From Histomonas meleagridis (Eukaryota; Parabasalia; Tritrichomonadida; Dientamoebidae), in assembly GCA_020186115.1 (NCBI GenBank), contig WSYJ01000158.1:1-64000 (forward strand): DNA of 64,000 bases. The letters are read 5' to 3'. Each line of letters begins with the position of its first letter. The stretch's first letter is position 1. The notes under the pieces were generated by a model. That model had not been told where the DNA came from, made no database searches, and saw only the letters and a program-made list of their open reading frames with translations. Shown piece by piece: positions 31,263 through 42,500 of the stretch. The position numbers and the translations under genes were made by a program.

Positions 31263-32039
31263 TAAAGAATTAAATTTATTTTTAAGACGAATAAGATTAA
31301 GTGAATATTTCATTTTAGGCAAAGAAGAAAATATTAATTGGGAAATGGAATTAACAAATAAAAATTTATGTGAAAGATATAATATAAAATATAATGCAAA
31401 CGAATATATATTTGATAAATTTGAATTAATGAAATTACCAAAGAATTTCTTGTTTTTAGCTAAAGAACCATATGGTTATTATGATGAGATTTTATCTTCT
31501 GATAAAAATTATTACATAAATCTGTATAACGGAGAATTAATATGTAATTCTGTGGAAAAACATTATAAACATTCAAATGAGGATTTACACCTTGTGATGG
31601 ATTTAAATGTGGAACACTCGAAAATTAGTTTGATATATAAAAGAAGAAATAATGCAAAAGTTTATATTTGTAATGTGCCAACAGTGTACTTGGATTTACT
31701 TGGAAATGAAAATATACATTTCGAAAATGGTTTCGAAATATTTTTGTCGGAAGAAAGATTGGAAAAGTTGGCCGACGATTATTTGTCTGGAGAAATAGTA
31801 AAATATATCTAAAAACATTTTAATTAGTCATGACAAAATTTATAAATAAAAATATATTAACAAAAAAAAAATAATAGTTTAATCATTTCTTATTGCATCT
31901 TAGCTGTTTTTGAATTTTTTATATGGAAATGTATTTCATACCTCAGTTCAATTTTAGATTAAGCCTGTTCTAAGTTTTAAAATGGAAATGCTTGATCTTT
32001 TAATGGGCTGATCTTCATTAAATTACTTTATATCATACC

Positions 32040-32360
32040 CATCAGGAATTATAGATATTTTTTAGTTGGAACAATATTATATTTATTCGGATGTGGTGCG
32101 TTCTCAATATACTCATCAATACAAAACATTACAAGTGCAAATTCAGTCTCTTCAATTTCAATTGTTATTCATAAAAAGAAGAAAAAACAACAGAAGAAAG
32201 TTCACTAAATGAAAATGTTGTTGTCTCATTGTACAAAATTATGAATTTATCTAATATTGAAGAAGATCAATTGGCAAAAGATAAAGAAAGTGAATCATTT
32301 TTAAAACAAAAATGCAAGATGAAAATTAATGTTCAAAACATTATTTTAATAATTTCGTAA
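32040..32360 (+). pseudogene. Fragment of a small membrane protein
   Basis: One frame reads LVGTILYLFGCGAFSIYSSI and ITSANSVSSISIVI, a plausible single TM helix, then hits a poly-A tract (KKKKK). In the +1 frame it continues as TEESSLNENVVVSLYKIMNL to a TAA near 32360. No ATG precedes the first frame. It reads like a frameshifted remnant; no family recognised. The surrounding 31813-32790 holds nothing else I can support. Confidence 0.35.
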
Positions 32361-32790
32361 ATATAACCAAAATTTTATTTAATTTTAATTTTTTTTTAAC
32401 CAAAGGTTTCACGTTTAAGAATAATATTAATTTTTGTATTATAACAGTTATTCGAAAATGAAAATGATGTGTCGACACCAAAAAACTTTACATATCATCT
32501 GAAATTATCAATAATATCAAGTAAAGCTTACTATGGTTTATTATATCAATCACATTTAACTTGAATAATAGTTGATGATGTGTACAAGAAGTAAATATAC
32601 TACATAAACTTGAAAATATTACTAAATATATAATATTCAGGTATGTGAAAACTGTACAGAATCTAATGTTCAAATAAAATTTAAAAAATTTGTAGCTCTA
32701 GATAGTTTATCATTGGTTTTCAATCCATTCGAATAATAAAAAGTGACATCTTTTGAATGTATCTGCTTGGAACACAACCATCAGACCAAA

Positions 32791-33840
32791 ATGTTTTTTC
32801 CCTTCTTTTTTATCTTCTCCCAAGGCCAAGTGCTTGGAATAGACATTGGAACTAAGTATTGTTGTATTACTGCATTCCAAAATGGTAAAGTCGACATTAT
32901 CGCATATAAACAACTTTCTACAATTATATCGCCAACCACACAATTTGTTGAAACAGGTCAAAAATTTACTTCGTTAGCTAAAAATGATACTTCTTTTGAT
33001 AACTTTTATGCAAGACATCATTCATATGTTGAAATCCAGCAGCATTTTTCTCCCGAAGAAATCATCATTATTCTTAGGATACTAAAGAAAATTGCAGAAA
33101 AACATCTTGGCCATGAAGTCAGAGATACCGTTATCACTATTCCAGCCTATTTCAATGATTTTCAACGTAAATCAATAATCAATTTGGGCACCTTATCAGG
33201 TTTAAACATCATTAGACTTCTCTACAAACCAGTTTCCATTGCGATTGCTTATGACCTTAATAACCTTAAATACGATATGAGCAAAATATTGATTTTTGAC
33301 TTTGGTAGTACTACATTAAGCGTAGCGCTCCTCGAAAACGATTTTCGGTACCTTGATCTTCTCTCTTTTAGCGACTTACAAATTGGAGGTGATGATATCA
33401 ATAATTGTATTTTCGAATACATTTCGAATAAATACCAAAAAAAGACCGGAAAGAACTTAACAATGACATCAAAATTAAGTAGTGACATTGAAAGAGCGAA
33501 ATGTGAACTTTCATTTTCAAATGAAACAATAATCAAAATTGATGAAGAAAATTTTATCGAAACAATTACACGCGAACAATTTGAAGAACTCAACAAAGAC
33601 ATCTTCCAAAAGTTACTTGATCCAATTAAAGATATTTTGAATGATGCAAAAATCGAAAAGAACGAAATCGACAAAGTTGTTTTGGCAGGCGGCTCATCGC
33701 TTATTCCGCAAGCACAAGAAATTGTGCAAGAATATTTCCATGGAAAAGAAATATTAAAAAACATTAACCCGAAAGAAGTTACATCAATTGGTGCTGCGAC
33801 TTTTGGGGACATTTTAGTTAAAATAGAAAACGAACTCTAA
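32791..33840 (+). CDS. Hsp70-like ATPase-domain-only protein with signal peptide
   Basis: The frame opens at a GTG (32743); the first ATG is 32791, giving 349 residues that begin with a hydrophobic signal-like stretch (MFFPFFFIFSQG) directly before the phosphate-1 loop VLGIDIGT. Further Hsp70 landmarks: VITIPAYFNDFQRKSII (~115), LIFDFGSTTLSVAL (~170), IGGDDINNCIFEYI (~200), and VVLAGGSSLIPQAQEI (~300). It stops right after the ATPase domain (AATFGDIL), so the whole substrate-binding domain is absent. The usual NEPTAAAIAYG element reads YKPVSIAIAYD, losing the catalytic glutamate, and the second phosphate loop is altered. Probably an ER-lumen or secreted non-chaperone relative. A recent truncation is the alternative, but the frame is intact for 349 codons. 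Confidence 0.75.
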   Translation: MFFPFFFIFSQGQVLGIDIGTKYCCITAFQNGKVDIIAYKQLSTIISPTTQFVETGQKFTSLAKNDTSFDNFYARHHSYVEIQQHFSPEEIIIILRILKKIAEKHLGHEVRDTVITIPAYFNDFQRKSIINLGTLSGLNIIRLLYKPVSIAIAYDLNNLKYDMSKILIFDFGSTTLSVALLENDFRYLDLLSFSDLQIGGDDINNCIFEYISNKYQKKTGKNLTMTSKLSSDIERAKCELSFSNETIIKIDEENFIETITREQFEELNKDIFQKLLDPIKDILNDAKIEKNEIDKVVLAGGSSLIPQAQEIVQEYFHGKEILKNINPKEVTSIGAATFGDILVKIENEL

Positions 33841-34317
33841 TTTTTTTAAAAATAACTTAATTTATCCAATTTTTATAGCTGTGTTTGGTAAGTTATAAAT
33901 GTATTTTTTTTTTTTCTTTACGTTCAATTAAAAAACAAGTTACAATTATGAGTGAATGCTTTGAACAAATAATTTTTACATGAAGAGCAGGGTTAAAAAC
34001 CTTTAACTAAGGGTTTTCCTAGATTTTATATAAAATCACAGCAGTAAAAAACCTGTAGAATGACACCTTAATATAATCCACGCCTACACTGTAGCATTAT
34101 TCATAGAGAACATATTTAGTAATATATATTTAATAATTTTTTTCAATTTAATTTTGTAATTTTTGCAATATTCCGATTTTTAACTCACTTCACTAAAGAG
34201 GATGTTAAAATGAAAAAATCTTTTTTCTCAATTTTCTTACATATTTTAATTAATTCATATTTTTGAAACTGAATATATGTTAAAATTTCTATTTACTAAC
34301 AAACTGTATAAAAATTT
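33841..34317. other. Intergenic, AT-rich
   Basis: No gene or structured element seen between the Hsp70-like gene and the third DUF3447 locus. Confidence 0.5.
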
Positions 34318-35646
34318 ATGATTTATCTGAATTTTTGTTGTCTGTGTACAGGTTTTTCACGAATTATTTATTCATATTTTGTTTTTAAAGGATTTGAAAA
34401 ATTATGCATCAAGTATTTACAGAAAGCAGAAATAAAATCGAATAATACCTTAATTAATGTTGTTACTCAATTTTTGTTATCAATTAATAACGAAGAATCA
34501 AATTATCTTCTTGAAAAAATGATTGAAAGTAAATTAATCTAATCAAAAATTATTCAAAATAAAAATAATCCTTTTTATATACATTATGTTTCAGAAGAAG
34601 AATTCATAAAACTGCAATCTCAAAGGATTAAATTCAAAAATAAAAATAATTTCAAAGATCTTTCTGAAAATTTTGAACTTCATAAGAAATATGTTAAGAA
34701 TGGGCACAATCCAAATAAAATCGCATCAATAATTCGTAATGATGAAGTAAAAAAACTTCAAGAAATGTCATCACAAACAAATTTTAATTTTAATCAAATA
34801 ATTGAACCATCACTTTATGAAAGATATTCATTTATTAACAAACCAAATGTTACATTAATTGATTATGCAGCATTTTTTTCTTCAGTTAAATGTTTTAAAT
34901 ATTTACTTATGAATGGAGCAAATGTAATAAACACAGGTAAATATGCTGTTGCAGGTGGGAATGAAGAAATCATTCATTTATGTGAACAAAATCATTCATC
35001 ATTTGAAAATGCATATGAAACAGCAATTATGTTTCATCGAAATGATATCTTTAAATACCTTTATGAAAATAAAATTAATCCTGATAATAATTTAGAAGAA
35101 TTAGGAAAAGAATGTATTTTACATGATAATTTTGATCTTCTTTCATTTTTAAAAGAAGAAGGAATGATTATCAATAAGAATCATATCATCAATTCTATTA
35201 AAACAGGAAATATTTTTATTTTTTTATATTTCCTCGGAAATAATAAAATTTCACTAAATTTTTTGGAGATTTCAGAGATTTCTATTAAGGAAGAATTTTT
35301 TAACTACCTTATTAATCATAAATATATTAATTTAAAGAGAAGTGTTTGAAAATTTTATTGAAATTTCATTAAAACAATTTGATATTTTAAAATACGATTT
35401 AAATTTTTATTATAAAATATAATCCAGCACTTCATATAGCAGTTAGAAATAATAATATAGAAATAGTAAAATTACTTTTAGATAAAGGAATTGATGTTAA
35501 TGCAAAAACTATTCATTTTAATAATTTGAAATATGTTTTAATAATTTGAAACAGCACTTCATATAGCAGTTAGAAATAATAATATAGAAATAGTAAAATT
35601 ACTTTTAGATAAAGAAGGAATTGATGTTAATGCAAAAACTATTCAT

Positions 35647-35750
35647 TTTAATAATTTGAAATATGTTTTAATAATTTGAAATATGTTTTAATAATTTGAA
35701 ATATGTTTTAATAATTTGGAATATGTTTTAATAATTTAGAATATTTTTCA
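35647..35750 (+). repeat. 20-nt minisatellite, about five copies
   Basis: Unit TTTTAATAATTTGAAATATG, derived from the spacer between ankyrin cores; later copies vary (TTTGGAA, TTTAGAA). It has expanded at the end of a core that has lost its next core. Confidence 0.85.
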
Positions 35751-35885
35751 ATATATACTCGAATCGTTAAATTTTGTACGTTAGTTTTTCTGAGGTTTAC
35801 TTGAAAAAATCGAAGATTTTTTGGAAAAAATTCAAAATTTCTCATTACCTAATTTATTTCCAAGGACAAAAAGTAATTTCCGGAA

Positions 35886-35888
<3 letters not shown>

Positions 35889-35932
<44 letters not shown>
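35889..35932. repeat. (TA)22 microsatellite
   Basis: An uninterrupted TA dinucleotide run of 44 bp inside the third DUF3447/ankyrin locus. Confidence 0.95.
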
Positions 35933-35933
<1 letters not shown>

Positions 35934-36789
35934 CATTACATATTCTAACTTTCATAAAAGTTTTATTGATTTTTATTTAACATTCAGTTGTAAAAATTTG
36001 TTTGATTAATGTTTGAACCTAAATCCAAATGATCCACTTCATCTCAATGAATAATCGAGTTTATAAAAAATTACATATATGATTTAATTACCCTTTGTTT
36101 GAATATGTCTGGAAATGCAAGCAAATTTTAAAATTTGTTTCATGGTGTTCTAAATTTCACTTTTTTTATCCATATATATTTTTGGGCAATCAGAAATGAA
36201 CGATCAATATTTGAAAGGAATTGAATGTATCGTCTTCCCCGATAGATTTTGATTGATTTTTGATCGGACAAAGGGTAATTTCTTGTTGTAAAAAAACCAT
36301 AGAGAAAAATCTATATGTATGAAATATGAATCTCTGTTATTATTACGATGTTGCTTAATAATATCCAAACAAGTCTAACGTGTAGTAAAAAGAAATAATT
36401 AAATTATATGTTTGTTTCTTCAAATGAAACGTTTTCAGGGAGTACTTGAAGTTACTGATGACAGTGAGTTTAACTCGGAATATAAAAAAAAATTATTTTA
36501 ATAATTTTTTATATGTTTTAATAATTTGTAATATGTTTTTTTAATTTGAAACAGCACTTCATATAGCAGTTAAAAATAATAATATAGAAATAGCAAAATT
36601 ACTTTTAGATAAAGAGGAATTAATGTTAATGCAGAAACTATTTATTTGAATAATTTGGAATATGTTTTAATAATTTGAAATATGTTTTAGCAATATTTTA
36701 CTGCGACTCAAATTGCACAGCAAAAAGGTTACATAGAAATAGTAAATTTACTTCGTGAAAAAAATATAAAGTACAAACGAAAAATTTAA

Positions 36790-36980
36790 TTCAGATTCCT
36801 CTTCTACAATAAGTCGTCCAAATTTTACAGGAACCTTATAAAAAGAACAAACGATATATTCACTCGGTTCAAATAATAAACTTGCAACAAATTCCCATTC
36901 AGCAACGATTATTTGTGGCAATTTATCACAAATCGAAAACCTTTTGAGGTGTTAATGAAGTTAACTAATGGTTTACTACC
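36790..36980 (-). other. Short unidentified minus-strand coding-like stretch
   Basis: About 55 open codons on the minus strand (SICDKLPQIIVAEWEFVA, LFEPSEYIVCSFYKVPVKF) with no start and no family I recognise. Possibly a gene remnant between two pseudogenes. Confidence 0.25.
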
Positions 36981-37528
36981 TTATACATTCTCCTCAACAT
37001 GGTTGAGCATAATTCTAAAATCACTCCAATTCCAAATTTCCCAATGTATTTTATCTAATTTAGCATTTTCGTTCATTTCTTCATCAGTGATTTTGAAGTC
37101 CCAAATGTTAAAGTTCTCGATAATGCGCTCATTTCGAATTCCACAAATGTTTCTCAGTGTTTCCCATCTTAATGCAACTTGAGCAATTGTTTTTTTCCAT
37201 GTGCATCGCAAATCTTCTTAAGCATTTCATTTTGGAAGATACCTTCAGCAAGAGAGCCCAATCCCATAGCATAAAACTTGTATTCGTTTACGAGTTCGAA
37301 AAGTTTGATTTGGTGATTAAATGGTTTAGCTTCAATTTGATTAACTTGTATTACAATCTTTACATGCATGCAAAGGTCAAGAAGAAGGTCAATTGGCTTC
37401 ATATAATTTTTCCATCGCACGCCATGAGCCAAAGTAATCACAACATATATTCGATGGGTTATATAATCCAATAAATATGTTTGCAGAGATATAAATTTCA
37501 CTTGGATGCTTTGTAAATAAAAATACAA
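36981..37528 (-). pseudogene. Aldo/keto reductase fragment, frameshifted
   Basis: On the minus strand the first frame (37528-37169) contains IVIQVNQIEAKPFNHQIK and EGIFQNEMLKKICDAHGKK, and an overlapping second frame (37211-36981) continues with KKTIAQVALRW, then RNERIIENFNIWDFKITDEEM. This is the C-terminal third of an aldo/keto reductase. The shift lies at about 37190, the IPKS element after the AQVALRW helix is missing, and the N-terminal barrel with the catalytic Tyr/Lys/His is absent. A decayed copy. Confidence 0.75.
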
Positions 37529-38854
37529 ATGTTTGCTATTTAAATAAACGCACCGCTGAGGTCACATTAAATTAAAAAATTGTTACGACAACTATCTACA
37601 AAATCTCACGGCAAAATGAAAATCACTTTGTAAAATATTGGAAACATAAAACTATATGTCATTTTTTCCTATGCTTTAATCATAAATTTCCCATTTCCTA
37701 AATTAAATCATCGGTTTCTTTGATCATACAAATTTGTTTCGTGTGGCTGGAGATAGTTCAAACCTAAATTAATGATGTATGACTTTCAAGTATTATTCAT
37801 AACTTGTTTCTATAATGTGTTTATAAGCATTGTAATCTTATTGAGAGTGCCAGCGAATGTTTTTTAGTTTTTGCTATGACTTAGCGGGAACATTGCTTTT
37901 GGTTAAGGGAATTTGTCATTCATCGAAAGTTGTAATATTTCATAACTTTACTTAAAATAATCACCACTTTTCATTGAAAATTTACTCTCAGAAAACACAT
38001 TTGAATAAATCATTTAAAAGCCATGGACATTCTTGGTTTTAAAACAAATTTTTCAAAGATGAAAAGGTTTCCATTGGGATCTTTGTTGGAAGCTAAAGGT
38101 TGGCTCGAGGCGAGTTCGAACATAATGAGAAATTGGAGGTTTAAAAAAATTTCACATATGATTTCTTAGTACAGTTTTGTTTGACAGATCACCCGCAAAA
38201 ATTGAGTTGTTACAAACAAATTTGGATACTTTACACCCATAACTGGGCATTTTTCTGCCATTGATGATTTTTTATTACAATTCAATTGCATTGAAATAGT
38301 TTGAGCAAAACAGTGAAAAAACCGCATATTGCACGATCATATGAAATACAAATTCCGACATCCGACAACGATACGCATTCAAATTTGTTAGAACCATAGC
38401 GATTTGACTTCTGGGTAAAATTTTTTTTTCTCCCTGGTAGAGAGTAAAAGTATTGTTTTTGTGTTAAGCTAAAAGATAATTTCTTATATGGTCACACTCA
38501 TGTAGATATTAATCGTTAAAGTTTTTCGCGGTTCAAAAAACAAAGCGCCAAGAATAATTTGGAAATTTAGCAAAACACAAATTTTCAGGGCTTGCCAGAT
38601 TATTTGAATGACACACAAATTGAGAGCTATCGTAAAATTGGTAAAAATTCGTGTATTTTTATCTCCACATATAATTCATAAAAAATCAATTCAAATGAAT
38701 ATAATAATACACATTATATATTCGAAATTAATCCTTGATTATAATTAACAAATATATTTATTTACCGCAAAATTCAAGAATTAAAAAAAAGGAAACACCC
38801 CACAGAAAAAAATTGAACGGGAGTCCCAACAAAAAGCAACAAGTCACCCAGAAG
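37529..38854. other. Gene-free region
   Basis: No usable frame. Mixed AT-rich sequence with no tRNA, repeat array or palindrome that I can see. Confidence 0.4.
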
Positions 38855-39268
38855 ATGAAGGTTTCACACCCGTCATCCCTTCCTTCTTCATCCCAGCAAG
38901 CGTCAAATGGTATATGGGTTCCAGGAATGTTTGTAAATTCCTACCCACAACAATCAAATGGATTCCGTATTCCACGCAAATCCAAACATTTCAGAGTTGC
39001 TCGGCTCTGCATAGGACCTCAAGGAATGCAACAACAAAACGAAATAACATACCAGCCTCGTTTTACTTCAAAATCAGCTGAGCCGAAGCAAATTCAGCCT
39101 CAAATGCTCTTTTCAAACACATCAATATCACCACCTCCAACGCTTCCGCAGCCCTCACCGATTTCAGAGCGCTCTGAAGCGGCCCCCAGTGTATTTGATA
39201 TAGTGAGAAGAGGAAATTTTCCCGGAATTATCTATGATGTTAGAACCTCTAGTATCTCGTTGTTCTAA
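38855..39268 (+). CDS. Hypothetical Ser/Pro/Gln-rich protein
   Basis: The open frame starts at a TTG (38735); its first ATG is 38855, giving 137 residues. Composition is Ser/Pro/Gln-rich and likely disordered (SSLPSSSQQASNG, ISPPPTLPQPSPIS), with a conserved-looking C-terminal segment VFDIVRRGNFPGIIYDVR. GC content is above that of the surrounding DNA, which supports real coding. No domain, signal or TM segment. Its ATG context has no clear Inr, so the start is uncertain. Confidence 0.5.
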   Translation: MKVSHPSSLPSSSQQASNGIWVPGMFVNSYPQQSNGFRIPRKSKHFRVARLCIGPQGMQQQNEITYQPRFTSKSAEPKQIQPQMLFSNTSISPPPTLPQPSPISERSEAAPSVFDIVRRGNFPGIIYDVRTSSISLF

Positions 39269-39529
39269 GGTGAAATGCGTACTTTAGATAGATTAAAATA
39301 GAAGATTAAACAATCATTCGACCAATTTCTTTTTTTTAATTTCAATGTGCACGGCCAAAATTTGAATGTCAATCCTCCTTTTTTTGAGTGGCAAAAATTT
39401 AAGCCTCATTCAAAAATCTGATTTATCGCAAGAAACCGAAATCCCAAATCCATTCAAAAACACATAACGACCTCTCAAAAAATCCACTTTTTAAATCGAA
39501 ATTCGTTTTTTTTAAATAACGTTATTATA

Positions 39530-42500
39530 TCATTCTATTTCTAATGATTGCCATTCTCCTTCATCTTCTTGTTTTCTTCTAACGTTAGAAGAGAAAGTTT
39601 TAAGTGAAACTCTCTTCACAGTTTTATGTGAAGCGAATTTTTGTAGGATTTTGTTGATTTCGTTTTTCCTTTCTATATCATTTTCATTAAAAACTGCTTC
39701 GGCAATTCCATTAAAAGTTTCTTCGCATTTTATCATTAAGTTGACGACAATTGATGCGACGTTTTTACCTCTATTTCTATCATTACCAAATGTGCGTAAC
39801 ATTTTTAATGAAGAAATTGCAACTTCTTTAATTACCTCTTTATTATCTTTGAAATTATTCACAATTAATTCCAAGAAATAAAGGTAATTAATGCAATCTA
39901 TTCCTTCGATTCCATTTAACACTTTATTTAGAATTCCTCTTTTTAATAATTCGATACCAATTTTTGGTGCTTTTAATATTATGTTTCCAATAATACATAA
40001 AACTTCATTACTTAAATTATTCATGAAGAATGAAGCGACTTTATTAATGGAAACAAATGATTGGTTTCTTAAAATCGCTCTTTTATAAGCAATTATTTTA
40101 AACTTTGGCTCAATTTTATGTTCGGATTCGAACAAATGATAAATCACTGAAGGAATTGCATCATTTGATATTTCATATATTATTGTCATTAAAGCTAATG
40201 CTTCATTTACATTTATAATCTTTTCATATAATTCAAGTATGATAAAATCAACAAATTTACATATAGTTGGAATAATAATTTCTTTCGAACAATTCTTTAA
40301 GATTAATCCAATCGATTCAGCATTACATCGATAATTAAGTGCTGTGAATGCTAATGAACTCCAAAGTTTAGAGTTTTCTTTTGTAGTTCGACAAGAACAT
40401 AATAAAAAGTCCGAAACTAATGAACTTAAAAGTAATGAGTTTTGTTTACATGAATTTACCATTGAACTTGTAATTAATTCATTTAATTCTGGGATTAATT
40501 GATGACCATAATAACGTAATATCTCTGTTAATGATGAAAACGCTGCAAATGTTCTCCAACTTTCAGATGATGATGTTAATTCATATAATAAAAATGATGA
40601 AAAACTGACATAATCAATGATATCATTAATATCAAATTTCTTCTTTAACCAAATATAAGAAGTTAAAAGATTTGTATAAAATGGTGAAATTTGTTTTCGA
40701 TATTCAGTGATTTGTTTCCAATCTGTTTGTGATGTTCTTAATTTAATAGAATCAATGATTAATGAACAAAATGATTCCGGTAATGATTTATAAAAATCTT
40801 TAAATGTATTAAATATTTCATCATTATTCATTGATATTCGACATAAATTAGAAGCGATTTTATAAAATCCAGTAGTTTTATTCTTCATCATTCGTAAACC
40901 TTTAGTATAATTCTCAACAATCATTTCACATGCTTCAGGATTTTTATTATATTCTTCGAAACTAAAATCTAAATAATTCACTAAGAAATCAGATGATATT
41001 TCAACAGAATTAGGAAATGCAAAACGTGAAGCAACTGAAAATTGTGATTCATAAAGTGATAATAAACGAATACCATTTTCTGTTTTATAATTTGGAAAGT
41101 TACTAAATACTTTCGATATTATTGGATATGAAATCTCTTGTAAATCAATACGATTAGTTTCAATCGAACGAATAACAGATGTCATTATATCATCTAAACA
41201 TGAAACTTGTAATGGTTCATATTTTACAAGAATTGGAAATAAAATAACTATTAATTCTAATGAACATTTTTTAACAGATGGATTTGGTTCAACTATAAAT
41301 GTACCAAAACCAAACATAGAATTATTTGATAAAATTCGTTTCGTTAAATTAAACCAATGATTTAATTCTTCGGATGTAATTTCATTAATTGGTTTCTCTG
41401 TAAATAATTTTGCAGCTGAAATTATAAAATTATGAACTCGTTGATCTTGAGTTTTTTGTAATAATAAAAAGAATGATGGAATATATTTTAATAAATCTTC
41501 TGAACATGGAGTAACTTTTAATCGATCAGATAATGCACCACAAGCTGAAAGTTTAATCGAAGTTTCTTGATATAAAGAAATAGGAATTTTAATATCGAAA
41601 TGTATTAAAATATCTTTCGAAAATGCTGCAACTCCACGATATAAATCTAAAAAGAATTTTTTACAAAATGGAATTTGTGAAAATAATAATAATTGTAATG
41701 ATAAAGTTAATAAATTTGTCGTACTAATTGATTGTATACTTGGGAATAAAATCGGAATTAATTTTTCGAAACATGAATATATTAAATAATATTGATAAAC
41801 AGATTGTTCTTGATTTTGATAAGAATAAGTTAAAATTTGTTGAAGTTGTTGTTCTCCAATCATCATTGATACAATTTGTACTGATTTAGTTTCATATATT
41901 ACTGATAATTCATAAAGTCCATACTTTGCTATTGTTGGATTTGTTAGACGAATTGCTGCACCTACAAGATAATCAGCTAATTCTCTTTCACTTAAATTAT
42001 TATTACGAATGATTGATGCTTCGATAAAACATGATGAAACATTATTATTTTGTTGTATATATTTATAAATTGGTGTAGAATTATTATATTTCGATATATG
42101 AATTCCAATACATTCACATATCATTTGTAATGATAAATCATTGTTTTGATTAAGATGATTTAATAAATTTAGATGTAAATCTTTTGGTATTTTCTCAAGT
42201 GATTCTTTATTCTGATATAATGTTAATAATATATATTGTATTGATTTATTATTTAATAATTGTTGGATTAAATTAATAAATGTTTTCTTGTTGCCTTTAT
42301 CAAGTTTCACAAATATTTTTGGTATATATTCACATGAAAGTTGAAGTAACATCGATTGTGGAATATAAAATGTCGAATATTGTGTATTTGTAAGTTGATT
42401 TGGTTTTTCAAATATTTCTTCTTGTGTTTTCATTAATGTTGGAATTCTTTGTCGAACAATTTTATTAGAAACACTTAACGATGAAATTTTATTAAGATAA

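Larger units (their letters stand above)
28645..31812 (+). pseudogene. Broken UBR-type N-recognin E3 ligase gene
   Basis: Four pieces of a UBR1/UBR2-like ubiquitin ligase lie in order. 28645-29520 encodes the N-terminus with the UBR box (CKECSHDDSNCICLKCYLNS, then HDGHSIF, then GNCDCGD), which binds destabilising N-termini. An in-frame TAA (29518-29520) interrupts it; the same frame continues to 30483. A frameshift near 30460 moves to a frame reading IYKLKSKNLWYPLTPIYNS and FIAEPYGMDLHSCLCSP, matching the post-ClpS region. From 30759 to 31262 an inverted copy of 29911-30415 is inserted. 31263-31812 then encodes the C-terminal UBLC-type domain (LKLPKNFLFLAKEPYGYYD region) to a TAA. The RING region is missing. 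Four defects make an active ligase very unlikely. Confidence 0.8.
34318..36789 (+). pseudogene. Third DUF3447/ankyrin locus, interrupted
   Basis: A head at 34318-35349 encodes DUF3447 sequence close to the 8.4-9.6 kb gene (FELHKKYVKNGHNPNKIA, LIDYAAFFSSVKCFKYLL, GKYAVAGGNEEIIHLCEQNH) but is broken by an in-frame TAA at 34540-34542, where the intact relative reads ILDSK. Ankyrin cores TALHIAVRNNNIEIVKLLLD follow near 35425, 35551 and 36551, and a terminal repeat (TATQIAQQKGYIEIVNLLRE) ends in TAA at about 36789. The first two cores are 127 bp apart, with a spacer of TTTTAATAATTTGAA units. A 20-nt minisatellite and about 750 bp of unrelated sequence including (TA)22 separate the second and third cores. 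Confidence 0.7.

Noticed and set aside
32743-32790. GTG-started extension of the signal-bearing Hsp70-like protein
   Set aside because: The ATG at 32791 opens directly with a signal-like hydrophobic stretch; the extension would bury it.
35889-35932. (TA)22 as a replication origin or promoter
   Set aside because: A simple dinucleotide run within a pseudogene; no associated binding motifs.
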